A stretch of DNA of 47,164 bases. It comes from Clostridia bacterium (GTDB lineage: Bacteria; Bacillota; Clostridia; Christensenellales; Borkfalkiaceae). The position numbers and the translations under genes were made by a program. The stretch is from the NCBI GenBank assembly GCA_017623605.1, contig JAGAOR010000029.1, forward strand, positions 1-47,164. The letters are read 5' to 3'. Under the pieces are notes generated by a model. That model made no database searches and was not told the origin of the DNA. It saw nothing but the letters and a program-made list of their open reading frames with translations. This document shows, one piece after another, positions 8,725 through 20,958 of the stretch (positions are counted from its first letter, which is position 1; the number at the start of each line of letters is the position of its first letter).

Positions 8725-9177
8725 TTAATTCTTTTCGATATGCGTTGCTTTGTCTATATATAAAATGCCGTCGAGATGATCGAGCTCGTGGCAAATCGCG
8801 CGGGCGAAAAAGCCCTTGGCTTGCAACAACTTCTTCTCCCCCGTTCTGTCCTGATAGGAAAGCTTGACTTTCATAGGGCGGGATACGATTCCGCTTTTAC
8901 CGCGCACGGACAAGCAACCTTCCCAGCCCGTCTGCTCGCCCTTTTGCGAAAGGATCACGGGATTGATAAACTCGTAATATCCTTCCTCTACGTCCACGAC
9001 GACGACGCGACGGAGCACGCCCACCTGCGGTGCGGCAAGTCCTGCGCCCTCTTCCTTTTTTACCGTTTCTTTCATATCGTCCAAAAGCGAAAAAAGCTTT
9101 TCGTCAAATTCCTCCACCGGAAAGCATTTTTGCCTTAATACGTCGTCGCCGACCTGTACTACGCTACGAATTGCCAT
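8725..9177 (-). CDS. def: Peptide deformylase
   Basis: Def removes the N-formyl group from nascent proteins using a metal. The 150-residue protein shows all three family motifs: GAGLAAPQVG at 44-53, EGCLS at 86-90 (metal-ligand Cys) and HELDH at 130-134. I chose ATG 9177 because AGGAG lies just upstream and MAIRSVV is the standard start of the family. A longer in-frame reading upstream would overlap priA and is not conserved-looking. It is followed by fmt. Confidence 0.96.
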   Translation of the reverse strand: MAIRSVVQVGDDVLRQKCFPVEEFDEKLFSLLDDMKETVKKEEGAGLAAPQVGVLRRVVVVDVEEGYYEFINPVILSQKGEQTGWEGCLSVRGKSGIVSRPMKVKLSYQDRTGEKKLLQAKGFFARAICHELDHLDGILYIDKATHIEKN

Positions 9178-9197
9178 ATTTTTTCTCCTAAACTCTC

Positions 9198-11372
9198 TTA
9201 ACTTAAATTTGCGGGATTTTCTTCTACCGATACCAAAACGTCGCGATTTCTCGCCCCCGCGCAAGCCTCGTAAATTGCGGGCAACACCGAAGTATCGGAA
9301 AGCCGCATAAGCACTTGATAGCGGTATTTATTTTGTATGCGCTTGATAGGCGCGCGCATTTTATTGAAAAACAAAAACGCTTCGGGGTTTTGCGTGTATA
9401 ACGTTTCGAGCGCGAAATATACGTCTTTAAGCGCGTCGATCGTTTTTTTATCGTCCTCACCCGTAACGAGCACCCGCACGATCTTGGAAAAGGGCGGGAA
9501 CGCCATTGCCGCGCGCAGGGAAATTTCGTTTTCGTAGAAACCCTCGTAATCGTAGCGGGTGGCGTATCGCAAGACTTCGTTTTCGGGATCGAAAGTCTGC
9601 AAAACGACTTTTCCCTTTTCTTCCGCTCTACCGCTTCTGCCCGCCACCTGCGTAATCAGCTGAAAGGTGCGCTCACGGCTTCGGTAATCGGAAAAATGCA
9701 AACTCATATCCGCGTCCAAAATCCCCACGAGCGTTACGGCAGGGAAATCGTGCCCCTTTGCAATCATTTGCGTACCTACGAGAATATCCGCTTTCTTTTC
9801 CGCAAACGCTTTCAAAATTTTATAATGTCCCTCTTTGCCGCTCGTCGTGTCGTTATCCATACGCAAAATGCGCGCCTTGGGGTACAGCTTTTGCAGATCT
9901 GCAACGATACGTTGCGTACCCGTGCCGGCGTACGAAAGCTTTTTACCGCCACAATCGGGGCAGGCGGAAAGCATACCGTATTTCGCGCCGCAATAATGGC
10001 ATTTTAAACAATCCTCGTCGCGGTGATAGGTAAGCGATACGTCGCACGCCTCGCATTTGGCTACGTAGCCGCATTCCTTGCAAATCACCGTCTGTGAATA
10101 TCCGCGCCGATTTAAAAATAAAATCGCCTGTTGCCCTGCCGAAAGACACTTTTCCATTTCTTCTTTAAGCGCGCCCGAAAAGGCGGAATTGTTCCCTCTG
10201 CGCACTTCTCTTCGCATATCCGCGATCACGATTTCGGGAAGCGGTTTTTGATTGATACGCTTACGTAAGCGTATGAGAGAAAATTCCCCGTCTTTCGCCC
10301 GTTTATACGTTTCCGTTGCGGGCGTTGCGCTCCCCAAAACAAGCTTACAGCCGTTCTTCTTTGCCCGAAGCAACGCCACGTCGAACGTCGTATATCTCGG
10401 CGCGGTTTCGCTGGCGTAACTCGAATCGTGCTCCTCGTCGATAATGATTACGCCTAAATTTTCAATGGGCGCGAAAATTGCACTTCTTGCGCCGATCGCG
10501 ATCTTTGCTTCACCCGTGCGAAGCCGCCACCATTCGTCGAAGCGTTCGCCCGCCGAAAGACCGCTATGCAAAATTGCCGCGTTTTTCCCAAACCTTGATC
10601 GAAGTTGGGAAAGCATTTGCGGCGTTAAGGAAATTTCGGGCACGAGAAAAATCGAGCTTTTGCCCTGTTTTAAACATTCCGCAATGAGCGTTAAATAAAT
10701 TTCCGTCTTTCCGCTACCCGTAACGCCGTGTAAAAGCTGCACCGTGCGGGGATCTTCTTTGATCGTTTGCACTGCGTGCTTTTGATCGGGCGTGAGCGTT
10801 CGAGAAATACTTTCCGTTTCCATTCCCTTATACGGATCGCGCAAAATTTGTTCTTTCGTAACGCGGATATATCCTTTCTTTTCCAAGCCCGCAACACTTC
10901 CCGCAAACGCTTCGTTGAGCCTTGCACATTCCGTTTTTCCGTTTCGCGCCAAATATTCCACCGCGCCGCGCAAATTTTTCGCATTCGCGGAAAGCTTAAT
11001 CTCGCCTATCGGCAAGGTAAGCTCCGCATAGTTTTTCGTGAGCTCGCGCACCTTGCCCGTGCGCATTTCCGTCGGTAAAAACAGCCGAAGCGCGAGCGCC
11101 TTGGGAACGCGGTATCTTGCCGTGAGCTTTTCCGCGAGCGCAAGACATTCTTTATTCAGCGCGGGGAGCTCGTCGGGGGCGGGGAACACCTTTTTCAGTT
11201 TTTCCTGCGGCACGTCAGAGCTTTCCTTGATTTTCATCACGAAACCCGCTACGATTTTTCCGCCGAACGGCGCGCGAACGCGACTACCCTCCACGATCGT
11301 TTGATCGCAAAGATAGTCGTATATTCTATCCGTTTCACTTGCCGCAATATCCACGATAACTTCCGCTATCAT
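9198..11372 (-). CDS. priA: Primosomal protein N' (replication restart helicase PriA)
   Basis: PriA reloads the replisome at repaired forks. The 724-residue protein has the N-terminal 3'-end binding domain (MIAEVIVDIAASETDRIYDY), a Walker A motif GVTGSGKT at 216-223, DEEH at 312-315, and a Cys-rich zinc region at about 430-475 (CKECGYVAKCEACD then HYCGAKY, CPDCGG). Helicase motifs V and VI (VGTQMIAKGHDFP; QVAGRSGR) follow. The start ATG 11372 has an AAAGGGA site. In many Bacillota coaBC lies between rpoZ and priA; it is absent here. Confidence 0.96.
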   Translation of the reverse strand: MIAEVIVDIAASETDRIYDYLCDQTIVEGSRVRAPFGGKIVAGFVMKIKESSDVPQEKLKKVFPAPDELPALNKECLALAEKLTARYRVPKALALRLFLPTEMRTGKVRELTKNYAELTLPIGEIKLSANAKNLRGAVEYLARNGKTECARLNEAFAGSVAGLEKKGYIRVTKEQILRDPYKGMETESISRTLTPDQKHAVQTIKEDPRTVQLLHGVTGSGKTEIYLTLIAECLKQGKSSIFLVPEISLTPQMLSQLRSRFGKNAAILHSGLSAGERFDEWWRLRTGEAKIAIGARSAIFAPIENLGVIIIDEEHDSSYASETAPRYTTFDVALLRAKKNGCKLVLGSATPATETYKRAKDGEFSLIRLRKRINQKPLPEIVIADMRREVRRGNNSAFSGALKEEMEKCLSAGQQAILFLNRRGYSQTVICKECGYVAKCEACDVSLTYHRDEDCLKCHYCGAKYGMLSACPDCGGKKLSYAGTGTQRIVADLQKLYPKARILRMDNDTTSGKEGHYKILKAFAEKKADILVGTQMIAKGHDFPAVTLVGILDADMSLHFSDYRSRERTFQLITQVAGRSGRAEEKGKVVLQTFDPENEVLRYATRYDYEGFYENEISLRAAMAFPPFSKIVRVLVTGEDDKKTIDALKDVYFALETLYTQNPEAFLFFNKMRAPIKRIQNKYRYQVLMRLSDTSVLPAIYEACAGARNRDVLVSVEENPANLS

Positions 11373-11393
11373 TCCCTTTCACCCCAAGAAAAG

Positions 11394-11420
11394 ACGCCCC
11401 GAACGGATCGAGGCGTTTTT
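11394..11420 (-). terminator. Hairpin between rpoZ and priA
   Basis: ACGCC/GGCGT stem extended by further pairs, followed on the minus strand by TCTTTTCTT and on the plus strand by a five-T run. It follows rpoZ by a few bases and could partly end its transcript before priA. Confidence 0.55.
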
Positions 11421-11421
11421 A

Positions 11422-11643
11422 TCAATCTTTCGCGATTACGACTTTACCGTCCGCAATATCTTTGCACGCCACGAGCAATTCCTTATCCTTGCCCGTCGAA
11501 TCGGTTATGCCTGCGTTTCTTTCCGTTTCAATAATCTGACGCGCGCGTTTTGCCGCGATCGTGCAAAGCGCGTAGCGACTGATCGGCTCTTCCTCCGTGC
11601 CAAGTTTGCGAATCATTACGTCTACCGAGGGTTCGTTAATCAT
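11422..11643 (-). CDS. rpoZ: RNA polymerase omega subunit
   Basis: Omega helps assemble RNA polymerase by chaperoning beta-prime. The 73-residue product has the conserved core SRYALCTIAAKRARQI and a short variable tail. The start ATG 11643 has AAGGAG at the right distance. It lies directly after gmk, the usual Bacillota neighbour. Confidence 0.93.
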   Translation of the reverse strand: MINEPSVDVMIRKLGTEEEPISRYALCTIAAKRARQIIETERNAGITDSTGKDKELLVACKDIADGKVVIAKD

Positions 11644-11663
11644 TTTTTGTTCTCCTTTTCCGT

Positions 11664-12227
11664 TTATTGATCTATGATTTTTTCTAATTCTTGAATTGCC
11701 ATATCTATTTCGTCGTTGACGATCACGAAATCGTATTTATCCTTTTGAGAAAGCTCGTATTCCAGCCTTGAAAGCCTGTTTTCAATCTCTGCTTCCGTTT
11801 CCGAATTACGCGAGATTAAACGGCGTTTGAGCTCTTCCATCGAGGGAGGTACGATCATCACCAACACGCAATCGGGGAACGCCTTTTTTGCGTTCAGCGC
11901 GCCGACCACGTCGATCTCCAAAATTACCGATTTTTCTTTTAACGCTTCCCGCACGAACGATTTGGGCGTACCGTAGAAATTGCCAAAATGCTCGTCGTAT
12001 TCCAAAAAATCGTCCTCTTGCACGCGGCGCAAAAATTCCTCCTTGGTGAGGAAATAATATTCCCTGCCGTGTACTTCCCCTGCCCTTGGCTCTCTCGTCG
12101 TGCAGGAAACGGATTCTACCACGTCCGTTCTTCTCGATACGAGCGTTTTTACGATCGTACCCTTGCCCACGCCCGACGGTCCTGAAACCACCAGCAGCTT
12201 TCCTTTTTCGTTTGCTTTTTTATTCAA
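11664..12227 (-). CDS. gmk: Guanylate kinase
   Basis: Gmk converts GMP to GDP with ATP. The P-loop GPSGVGKGT is at residues 16-24 from the chosen start, followed by the GMP-binding segment SCTTREPRAGEVHGREYYF. I chose TTG 12227 (187 residues), which overlaps the yicC stop region and has AGGTG about 7 bp upstream. GTG at 12245 is possible but has no clear binding site and adds six residues not typical of the family. Confidence 0.93.
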   Translation of the reverse strand: MNKKANEKGKLLVVSGPSGVGKGTIVKTLVSRRTDVVESVSCTTREPRAGEVHGREYYFLTKEEFLRRVQEDDFLEYDEHFGNFYGTPKSFVREALKEKSVILEIDVVGALNAKKAFPDCVLVMIVPPSMEELKRRLISRNSETEAEIENRLSRLEYELSQKDKYDFVIVNDEIDMAIQELEKIIDQ

Positions 12228-13095
12228 CGTTCTGCACCTGCTCACGTACTTTTTCTATCTCGTTTTTTAAGGCAAGCCCCAACCTCGTGATCTCTACGTC
12301 GTTGCTCTTGGAGCAAGTCGTGTTCGCCTCGCGGTTAAATTCCTGCACGAGGAAATCGAGTTTTCTACCCACGACGCCCTCTTTACAAATACTTCTAAAC
12401 TGTTCGATATGCGAATGAAGCCGCGTGAGCTCCTCGTCGATATTACTCTTATCCGTAAAGATCGCCACTTCCGTTAAAATACGGCTTTCGTCGATATTTG
12501 CGCCCTCCAAATATTCTTTCACGCGGTTTTCAAGCTTGGTTTTATACGCCTGTGCCACGAGCGGCGCGCGTTTTTCCACCTGCCCTACGAGGTTTTCGAT
12601 CTCTTGCACTCTAAAAAGCATATCCGCTTTGAGCTTTTCGCCCTCTTTTTTTCGCATTTCGTTGAGGGAATCGAGCGCGCCCTCCACCACCGTTTTCAGC
12701 GCCGCAACTATCTCCTCGTCGAGGGTTTGCGTATCTTCGGCTTTCAAAACGTCGGGATAGCGCAAAACGGAGGTGAGCGTGAAATCGTCGGCAAGCGTAG
12801 GGAAGCGTTCTTTGAGCGCGGTCGCCGCGTTGATATACGAAGCCGCAAGCTCTAAATCGACGGCAAGCGTCGTTTTACTCTCCCTTTTATCCTTTAAGGA
12901 GATAAACACGTCTGCGTGTCCACGGGTGAGCTTTTCCTTAATCCAACCGCGCACTACCTCTTCATACGCCGAAAAAATCCTCGGTGCTTTCAACGAAACA
13001 TCTAAATAGCGGTTGTTCACCGTCTTGATCTCGCAGGTAAGCTCCACGCCGTTTTGATCGTAAGCCCCCTTGCCGTAGCCCGTCATACTCAACAT
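12220..13095 (-). CDS. YicC/YloC family endoribonuclease
   Basis: A 291-residue YicC family protein; the family includes endoribonucleases acting on RNA. The N-terminal signature MLSMTGYGKGAYDQNG and the domain of unknown function with the C-terminal FLVQEFNREANTTCSKS block are diagnostic. ATG 13095 is chosen because an AGAGG site lies upstream and the SMTGYG motif should be at the very start. Its promoter at 13127-13155 is the apparent start of the operon running to the MATE gene. Its stop overlaps the gmk start. Confidence 0.93.
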   Translation of the reverse strand: MLSMTGYGKGAYDQNGVELTCEIKTVNNRYLDVSLKAPRIFSAYEEVVRGWIKEKLTRGHADVFISLKDKRESKTTLAVDLELAASYINAATALKERFPTLADDFTLTSVLRYPDVLKAEDTQTLDEEIVAALKTVVEGALDSLNEMRKKEGEKLKADMLFRVQEIENLVGQVEKRAPLVAQAYKTKLENRVKEYLEGANIDESRILTEVAIFTDKSNIDEELTRLHSHIEQFRSICKEGVVGRKLDFLVQEFNREANTTCSKSNDVEITRLGLALKNEIEKVREQVQNVE

Positions 13096-13126
13096 ACGTT
13101 TTATCCTCTCGTTTTTGCTTCCATAT

Positions 13127-13155
13127 ATTATAGCAAAAATTTTTATAAATTTCAA
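13127..13155 (-). promoter_or_regulatory. SigA-type promoter of the yicC-gmk operon
   Basis: On the minus strand TTGAAA, 17 bp, TATAAT, with the -10 box 31 bp before the yicC start. Confidence 0.82.
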
Positions 13156-13180
13156 CTACTATAAGCGACTTTTTTAAAAT

Positions 13181-17573
<4,393 letters not shown>

Positions 17574-17583
17574 AGTCAAGTCT

Positions 17584-17612
17584 ATTATACCACTTTCAAA
17601 TGGTTTTGGCAA
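17584..17612 (-). promoter_or_regulatory. SigA-type promoter of pcrA-ligA
   Basis: On the minus strand TTGCCA, 17 bp, TATAAT. The predicted start site is about 4 nt before the pcrA ATG, so the mRNA would be nearly leaderless. Confidence 0.8.
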
Positions 17613-17656
17613 GCGACTTTCACGCGTTTTTATCGCCGTTTCGGATTGATTGGAAT

Positions 17657-18085
17657 CTAATTTTGAGCTTCGAAACGGTTCAGCGCGTCGAATTCGCACT
17701 CGCGGCGGAAGCGTTCAAGTGCCCGAAGATATTTTTCGCTTAAAGAGAGCGTATAGCGTTGTTTTTCTTCGTAGGAGAGCGTTTGATAATATTCCTTATC
17801 GGTAAGCCGACCGATCGCGTCGCTTACTTCGCCCTCGCATAAGAGAATTTCTTTCACTTTCAGATAAAATTCGTCCTCTTTATTTCCTGAAATTTTCGCG
17901 GTAACCTGTCGCGCAAAATACCGCTCTGCCTTGCTTTCGTTTAATCCCTGCTGCCGTGCTTTTTCCAAATGCTCGCCTAAATCCTCTTTGCACACCGCCC
18001 AAAATCCGCTTTTAATCCGTGATTTTGCCCGACGCGCTTCTTCTCTGAGCGTACGTTCCGTGCTTGTCCTTATTTGGTGCGACAT
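17657..18085 (-). CDS. Uncharacterised charged helical protein downstream of rpsU
   Basis: I do not recognise a family. ATG 18085 follows an excellent AAAGGAG site and gives 142 residues, MSHQIRTSTERTLREEARRA onward. The protein is rich in Arg, Lys and Glu, has no membrane segment or signal peptide, and looks largely alpha-helical with an EKARQQGLNESKAERYFARQ segment. It follows rpsU past a hairpin. In many Bacillota the gene after rpsU is yqeY; this is not YqeY-like. It resembles RecX only in composition and lacks a motif I would trust. Coding status is supported by the start site and length. Confidence 0.7.
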   Translation of the reverse strand: MSHQIRTSTERTLREEARRAKSRIKSGFWAVCKEDLGEHLEKARQQGLNESKAERYFARQVTAKISGNKEDEFYLKVKEILLCEGEVSDAIGRLTDKEYYQTLSYEEKQRYTLSLSEKYLRALERFRRECEFDALNRFEAQN

Positions 18086-18120
18086 ATTCCATCTCCTTTC
18101 GCCAATTTTTGCAAGAAAAA

Positions 18121-18140
18121 AGCTCACGATTCCGTGAGCT
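18121..18140 (-). terminator. Terminator after rpsU
   Basis: A perfect 8-bp stem AGCTCACG/CGTGAGCT, extended by A/T pairs, ends in TTTT on both strands. It lies 10 bp past the rpsU stop and before the next gene on the minus strand. Confidence 0.82.
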
Positions 18141-18149
18141 TTTCTTTCG

Positions 18150-18326
18150 TTAATTTCTGCTTCTCTTCCGAGCAGCTTCCGCTTTCTTCTTTCTTCTAAC
18201 CGAAGGCTTTTCATAAAATTCCTTCTTGCGAAGATCGCCGATAATACCGTCGCGGGAGCACTTTCTCTTGAAACGACGCAACGCGCTTTCAACGTTTTCG
18301 TTTTCTCCTACTTTTACCGTGGACAT
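18150..18326 (-). CDS. rpsU: 30S ribosomal protein S21
   Basis: S21 is a small, late-assembling protein of the small ribosomal subunit. The 58-residue product has the conserved [20 protein letters not shown] start and [17 protein letters not shown] basic end. I chose ATG 18326 ([11 protein letters not shown]) because this matches the family; GTG 18338 would add four residues. A consensus promoter lies about 50 bp upstream and a hairpin terminator follows. Confidence 0.97.
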   Translation of the reverse strand: MSTVKVGENENVESALRRFKRKCSRDGIIGDLRKKEFYEKPSVRRKKKAEAARKRSRN

Positions 18327-18375
18327 TTCCTTTTTCACCCGCCTTTGCTCGATCGCATTTTTTATTTACTTAAAA

Positions 18376-18404
18376 AGTATAACAATTTCGCGCCAAGCTG
18401 TCAA
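18376..18404 (-). promoter_or_regulatory. SigA-type promoter of rpsU
   Basis: On the minus strand TTGACA, 17 bp, TATACT, close to full consensus, 50 bp before the rpsU start. Confidence 0.85.
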
Positions 18405-18493
18405 GCTTTTTTACGCCTTTTTTTGGGGTTTTTAAGGAAATTTTTCCAATTTTTATTTTTTCAAAAGGACTATTCGTCGAATTTTGACGAGCG

Positions 18494-19114
18494 TTAGTTT
18501 ATTTTCTCAAAATCGGAAGCGGGGTGCTTACACCAAGGACAAATAAAATCTTCGGGAAGCTCGCCCTCGTGCGTATATCCGCAAATTTTACACACCCATT
18601 TTTCCTTGCCGCCTTGCGCTTCTTCTTTTGCCGCCGCGGGCTTGGGCTTGATATTGCTTTGATAATATTCGTAGCTCACCGATTTATCGCCAGAAAGCGT
18701 TTTCGCTTCGGTAACCTCTGCCACAAACAGCGTGTGCGTGCCGTAATCGTAGAAATCAAGCACTTTCGCACTCATCACCGCGTTGGCATATTCAGGGAGA
18801 TAATAGAGTCCGTTTTCCGTTTTGGGATAATTCTTACCTGCGAATTTATCCGTATCGCGACCGGAACAGAACCCAAACTGTTTGAACGTTTCAAACGGCG
18901 TTTTTTCCGTTAAAACCGACACGTTAAACACGCCTGTTTTGCGCAAAAGCTCTTCCGTATAATTCGCTTTATTCACAAACACTACGATCCGTTTGGGATT
19001 ATCCGTGAGCATCGACACCGTGTTTACAATACAGCCGTTCTGCTTTTCTCCGTCCGTGCTCGTTAAAACGAACAGCCCGTAGGTGATTTTATACATCGCT
19101 TCCTTTTCAATCAT
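18494..19114 (-). CDS. Flavin reductase domain fused to rubredoxin-like domain (Hrb type)
   Basis: A 206-residue electron carrier resembling high-molecular-weight rubredoxin of acetogens. Residues 1-150 form an FMN-binding flavin reductase domain (ALYKISYGLF-type start, here MIEKEAMYKITYGLFVLTS; NTVSMLTDNP; FCSGRDTDKF). An Ala/Lys linker leads to a rubredoxin-like iron site with C175, C178, C192 and C195. The 13-residue loop between the pairs is short, as in rubrerythrin tails. Such proteins pass electrons from NADH to flavodiiron proteins or superoxide reductase. The superoxide reductase gene lies just upstream, supporting a role in oxygen or NO defence. ATG 19096 is a possible internal start. 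Confidence 0.88.
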   Translation of the reverse strand: MIEKEAMYKITYGLFVLTSTDGEKQNGCIVNTVSMLTDNPKRIVVFVNKANYTEELLRKTGVFNVSVLTEKTPFETFKQFGFCSGRDTDKFAGKNYPKTENGLYYLPEYANAVMSAKVLDFYDYGTHTLFVAEVTEAKTLSGDKSVSYEYYQSNIKPKPAAAKEEAQGGKEKWVCKICGYTHEGELPEDFICPWCKHPASDFEKIN

Positions 19115-19184
19115 AATTTTTTACCTTATATATTGATATTCTGAAAACACTGCGCCTAATTCTGATTAAGAATCTTTACTCGAA

Positions 19185-19222
19185 GTAAAACAAAGCCCTG
19201 CGCCGCGGATTCTTTGTTTTAC
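19185..19222 (-). terminator. Hairpin at the end of the superoxide reductase gene
   Basis: An 11-bp inverted repeat, GTAAAACAAAG with CTTTGTTTTAC, begins at the superoxide reductase stop codon. It lacks a strong U-run on the minus strand, so it may weaken readthrough into the flavin reductase gene or protect the 3' end rather than terminate fully. Confidence 0.45.
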
Positions 19223-19569
19223 ACCGTCCACAAGCCGTGCAGGTTGCAGTAAGCATACACCGCCACGAGCTTATCACCCTCCGCAAGCGAGAACGAGCAT
19301 ACGGGCGCGCTATTTGCGGAAAGATACTTCACCTGATACCCCTGCTCCGTTTCAATCGCTACCCATTCGATAAGGTGCTCCTCCGTCATAGGATGAGCCA
19401 CGCTCCCTACGTCCACCTTCACCTGCTTGCATTTTTTCGTAACTACGGGCACGTGCTTTTCTTGCGCCGCGTCCGTGCTACCTGCCACCAATTCCTTGTA
19501 ACCATCTAATTTCAATTCCACTTTCGAAATTACCGTCTTTTTACACCCTTCACATTGATAAATTTTCAT
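19219..19569 (-). CDS. Desulfoferrodoxin-family superoxide reductase
   Basis: Reduces superoxide to hydrogen peroxide at a mononuclear iron centre, without producing oxygen. The 116-residue protein keeps the full catalytic set: EKH with H39, H59 (AHPM), H65 (EEHLIEWV), C108 and H111 (YCNLHGLW). The N-terminus has one CX2C pair (C6, C9), but the second Cys pair needed for the desulfoferrodoxin FeCys4 centre is missing, so only the catalytic site is likely to be iron-bound. AAGGAG precedes ATG 19569. A full-consensus promoter with a palindrome over the start site suggests tight regulation. Confidence 0.9.
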   Translation of the reverse strand: MKIYQCEGCKKTVISKVELKLDGYKELVAGSTDAAQEKHVPVVTKKCKQVKVDVGSVAHPMTEEHLIEWVAIETEQGYQVKYLSANSAPVCSFSLAEGDKLVAVYAYCNLHGLWTV

Positions 19570-19584
19570 AACTTTTTCTCCTTA

Positions 19585-19601
19585 TTAGGATTTAATCCTA
19601 A
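19585..19601. promoter_or_regulatory. Palindromic operator candidate upstream of the superoxide reductase gene
   Basis: A perfect 8-bp inverted repeat with one central base (TTAGGATT-T-AATCCTAA) lies between the -10 box and the ribosome binding site, at or just past the predicted start site. A repressor bound here would block transcription. The sequence is not an evident PerR, Fur or CIRCE box. Confidence 0.6.
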
Positions 19602-19605
19602 ATAG

Positions 19606-19634
19606 ATTATAACATAAAAATTTTGCTATGTCAA
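19606..19634 (-). promoter_or_regulatory. Full-consensus promoter of the superoxide reductase gene
   Basis: On the minus strand TTGACA, 17 bp, TATAAT, matching consensus at all twelve positions. It overlaps the 3' end of the upstream isomerase-like gene. Confidence 0.9.
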
Positions 19635-20440
19635 TAGTTTGCGCCTAATTTTTCTAACAATTCATTTAAATAATCGCAAGAATTTTTCAATTCTGTTTCC
19701 GCGCCGTAGTCGGTGGTGTAAACCTCGACGAGGAGTGCGCCGTCGAAGCCAACGTCTTGTAAGCGTTTAATGAGGGTTTGAAAATCGAACGTGCCTTTGC
19801 CGGGCAGACAGATACGTCCGCGCTCGTCCACGTCGGAAACGTGCACGTACGCAAGCCGACCACCCATTTCTTCTAAATATTTCTCATACGGTTGTTCGGA
19901 AATTCTTGCCTGTTTTATATCGAGTACGCCTAAAAGCGCGGGAATTTCGCTTGCGAGCCGCGAAAACACGCCCACGCGGTTGTAGGTGGACCATTCGACG
20001 TTTTCAAGGCACAAGCTCACGCCTCGTTTTTGGCACGCCGCGCTGATCGCTTGAAAATCGGAGATCATTTTAGAAAAATCGTCCTTATCCCCCGATCTTG
20101 AAGCGCGCTTGATCCTCGCCGTGCCGTGGAACGTGTAATAGGGTGCGCCCAAAACGTTTGCGCTATCGAGTACCTTATCCAACCACGCGTACGCGTCCGC
20201 GCGGGCGCGCGGGTGCGCGTTAAAAAGCTGTGGTTCGAATTGCGTGTTGAGAATATGTACGGAATTTACGGCAATATCCCCTTTCACGCTCGCGAGCTTT
20301 TGCGCAAATTCCGCGCCGTATTCCGAATACGTCGTAAGAAAGACCTCCGCGATTTTCACACCGAGGGAACGTAAAAGCGGCAACGCCTGTTCGTTATATT
20401 TTCTTAAAAACAGCGAAGCTGTCGAAACACCCGTTTTCAT
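19631..20440 (-). CDS. Xylose isomerase-like TIM barrel protein (AP endonuclease 2 family)
   Basis: A 269-residue member of the sugar phosphate isomerase/epimerase superfamily. Visible features include the start MKTGVSTASLFLRKYNEQAL, metal-site-like segments (YYTFHGTARIKRAS, LCLENVEW, GVLDIKQARIS, AYVHVSDVDERG) and LLVEVYTTDY. Conserved Glu, Asp and His residues suggest an intact metal site. The substrate is unknown. Its start overlaps the nitroreductase stop codon (ATGA), so it is the last gene of a coupled set with the nitroreductase and luxS. Confidence 0.82.
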   Translation of the reverse strand: MKTGVSTASLFLRKYNEQALPLLRSLGVKIAEVFLTTYSEYGAEFAQKLASVKGDIAVNSVHILNTQFEPQLFNAHPRARADAYAWLDKVLDSANVLGAPYYTFHGTARIKRASRSGDKDDFSKMISDFQAISAACQKRGVSLCLENVEWSTYNRVGVFSRLASEIPALLGVLDIKQARISEQPYEKYLEEMGGRLAYVHVSDVDERGRICLPGKGTFDFQTLIKRLQDVGFDGALLVEVYTTDYGAETELKNSCDYLNELLEKLGANY

Positions 20441-20958
20441 TCTATATAGAACGCCCTATTTTCTTTGCGGGGCTTGGCTTGGGGCGTCATATCGGGATAG
20501 CCTACGATACAGTTGCCGATTCCCTCGTAATCGCCCGTGATACCGAGCTTTGCCAAAATCGCTTTACCCTCGGGCGTTTCAAACGTTTCTTTGGCGCGGT
20601 GCACCCAGCACGCGCCAAGCCCCAAGGCTTGCGCCGCAAGAAGCATATTTCCCATAGTCAGCGAGCCGTCGTATACGTAGGTTGACGCGCTTTTATCCGC
20701 AAGCACGACGAGCACGCAAGGCGCGCCGTAAAAGGGATCAGAGCGGAAAAACGGATCGGTTGCCGCGTTCAGGCGTGAAAGCTCGTCGCGCGTGGCTTTG
20801 TCCGTTACCGCAATGACGATCGACGCTTGCTTATTCAAGCCCGACGGCGCGGCAAGCCCTGCCTCCACGATCTTTTCGATCAGCTCTTTCGGCACGGGCG
20901 TATCCTTGTATTTTTTTACACTTTTGCGTTCCTTGATCGCTTGTAAAACTTCGTTCAT
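20437..20958 (-). CDS. Nitroreductase family protein
   Basis: A 173-residue FMN-dependent oxidoreductase with the N-terminal ERKSVKKYKDTPVPKELIEKI start, the AAPSGLNKQASIVIAV FMN segment, GNMLLAAQALGLGACW, and a C-terminal IVGYPDMTPQAKPRK. It reduces nitro compounds or quinones with NAD(P)H; the natural substrate is unknown. ATG 20958 is chosen since the shorter protein begins at the family start and overlaps the luxS TGA by 4 bp. A longer reading into luxS is unlikely. Confidence 0.9.
   Translation of the reverse strand: MNEVLQAIKERKSVKKYKDTPVPKELIEKIVEAGLAAPSGLNKQASIVIAVTDKATRDELSRLNAATDPFFRSDPFYGAPCVLVVLADKSASTYVYDGSLTMGNMLLAAQALGLGACWVHRAKETFETPEGKAILAKLGITGDYEGIGNCIVGYPDMTPQAKPRKENRAFYIE

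Noticed and set aside
17657..18292. RecX-like protein with an extended N-terminus
   Set aside because: The upstream extension has no ribosome site and overlaps the rpsU gene and its terminator; the remaining 142 residues do not show a RecX motif I would trust.
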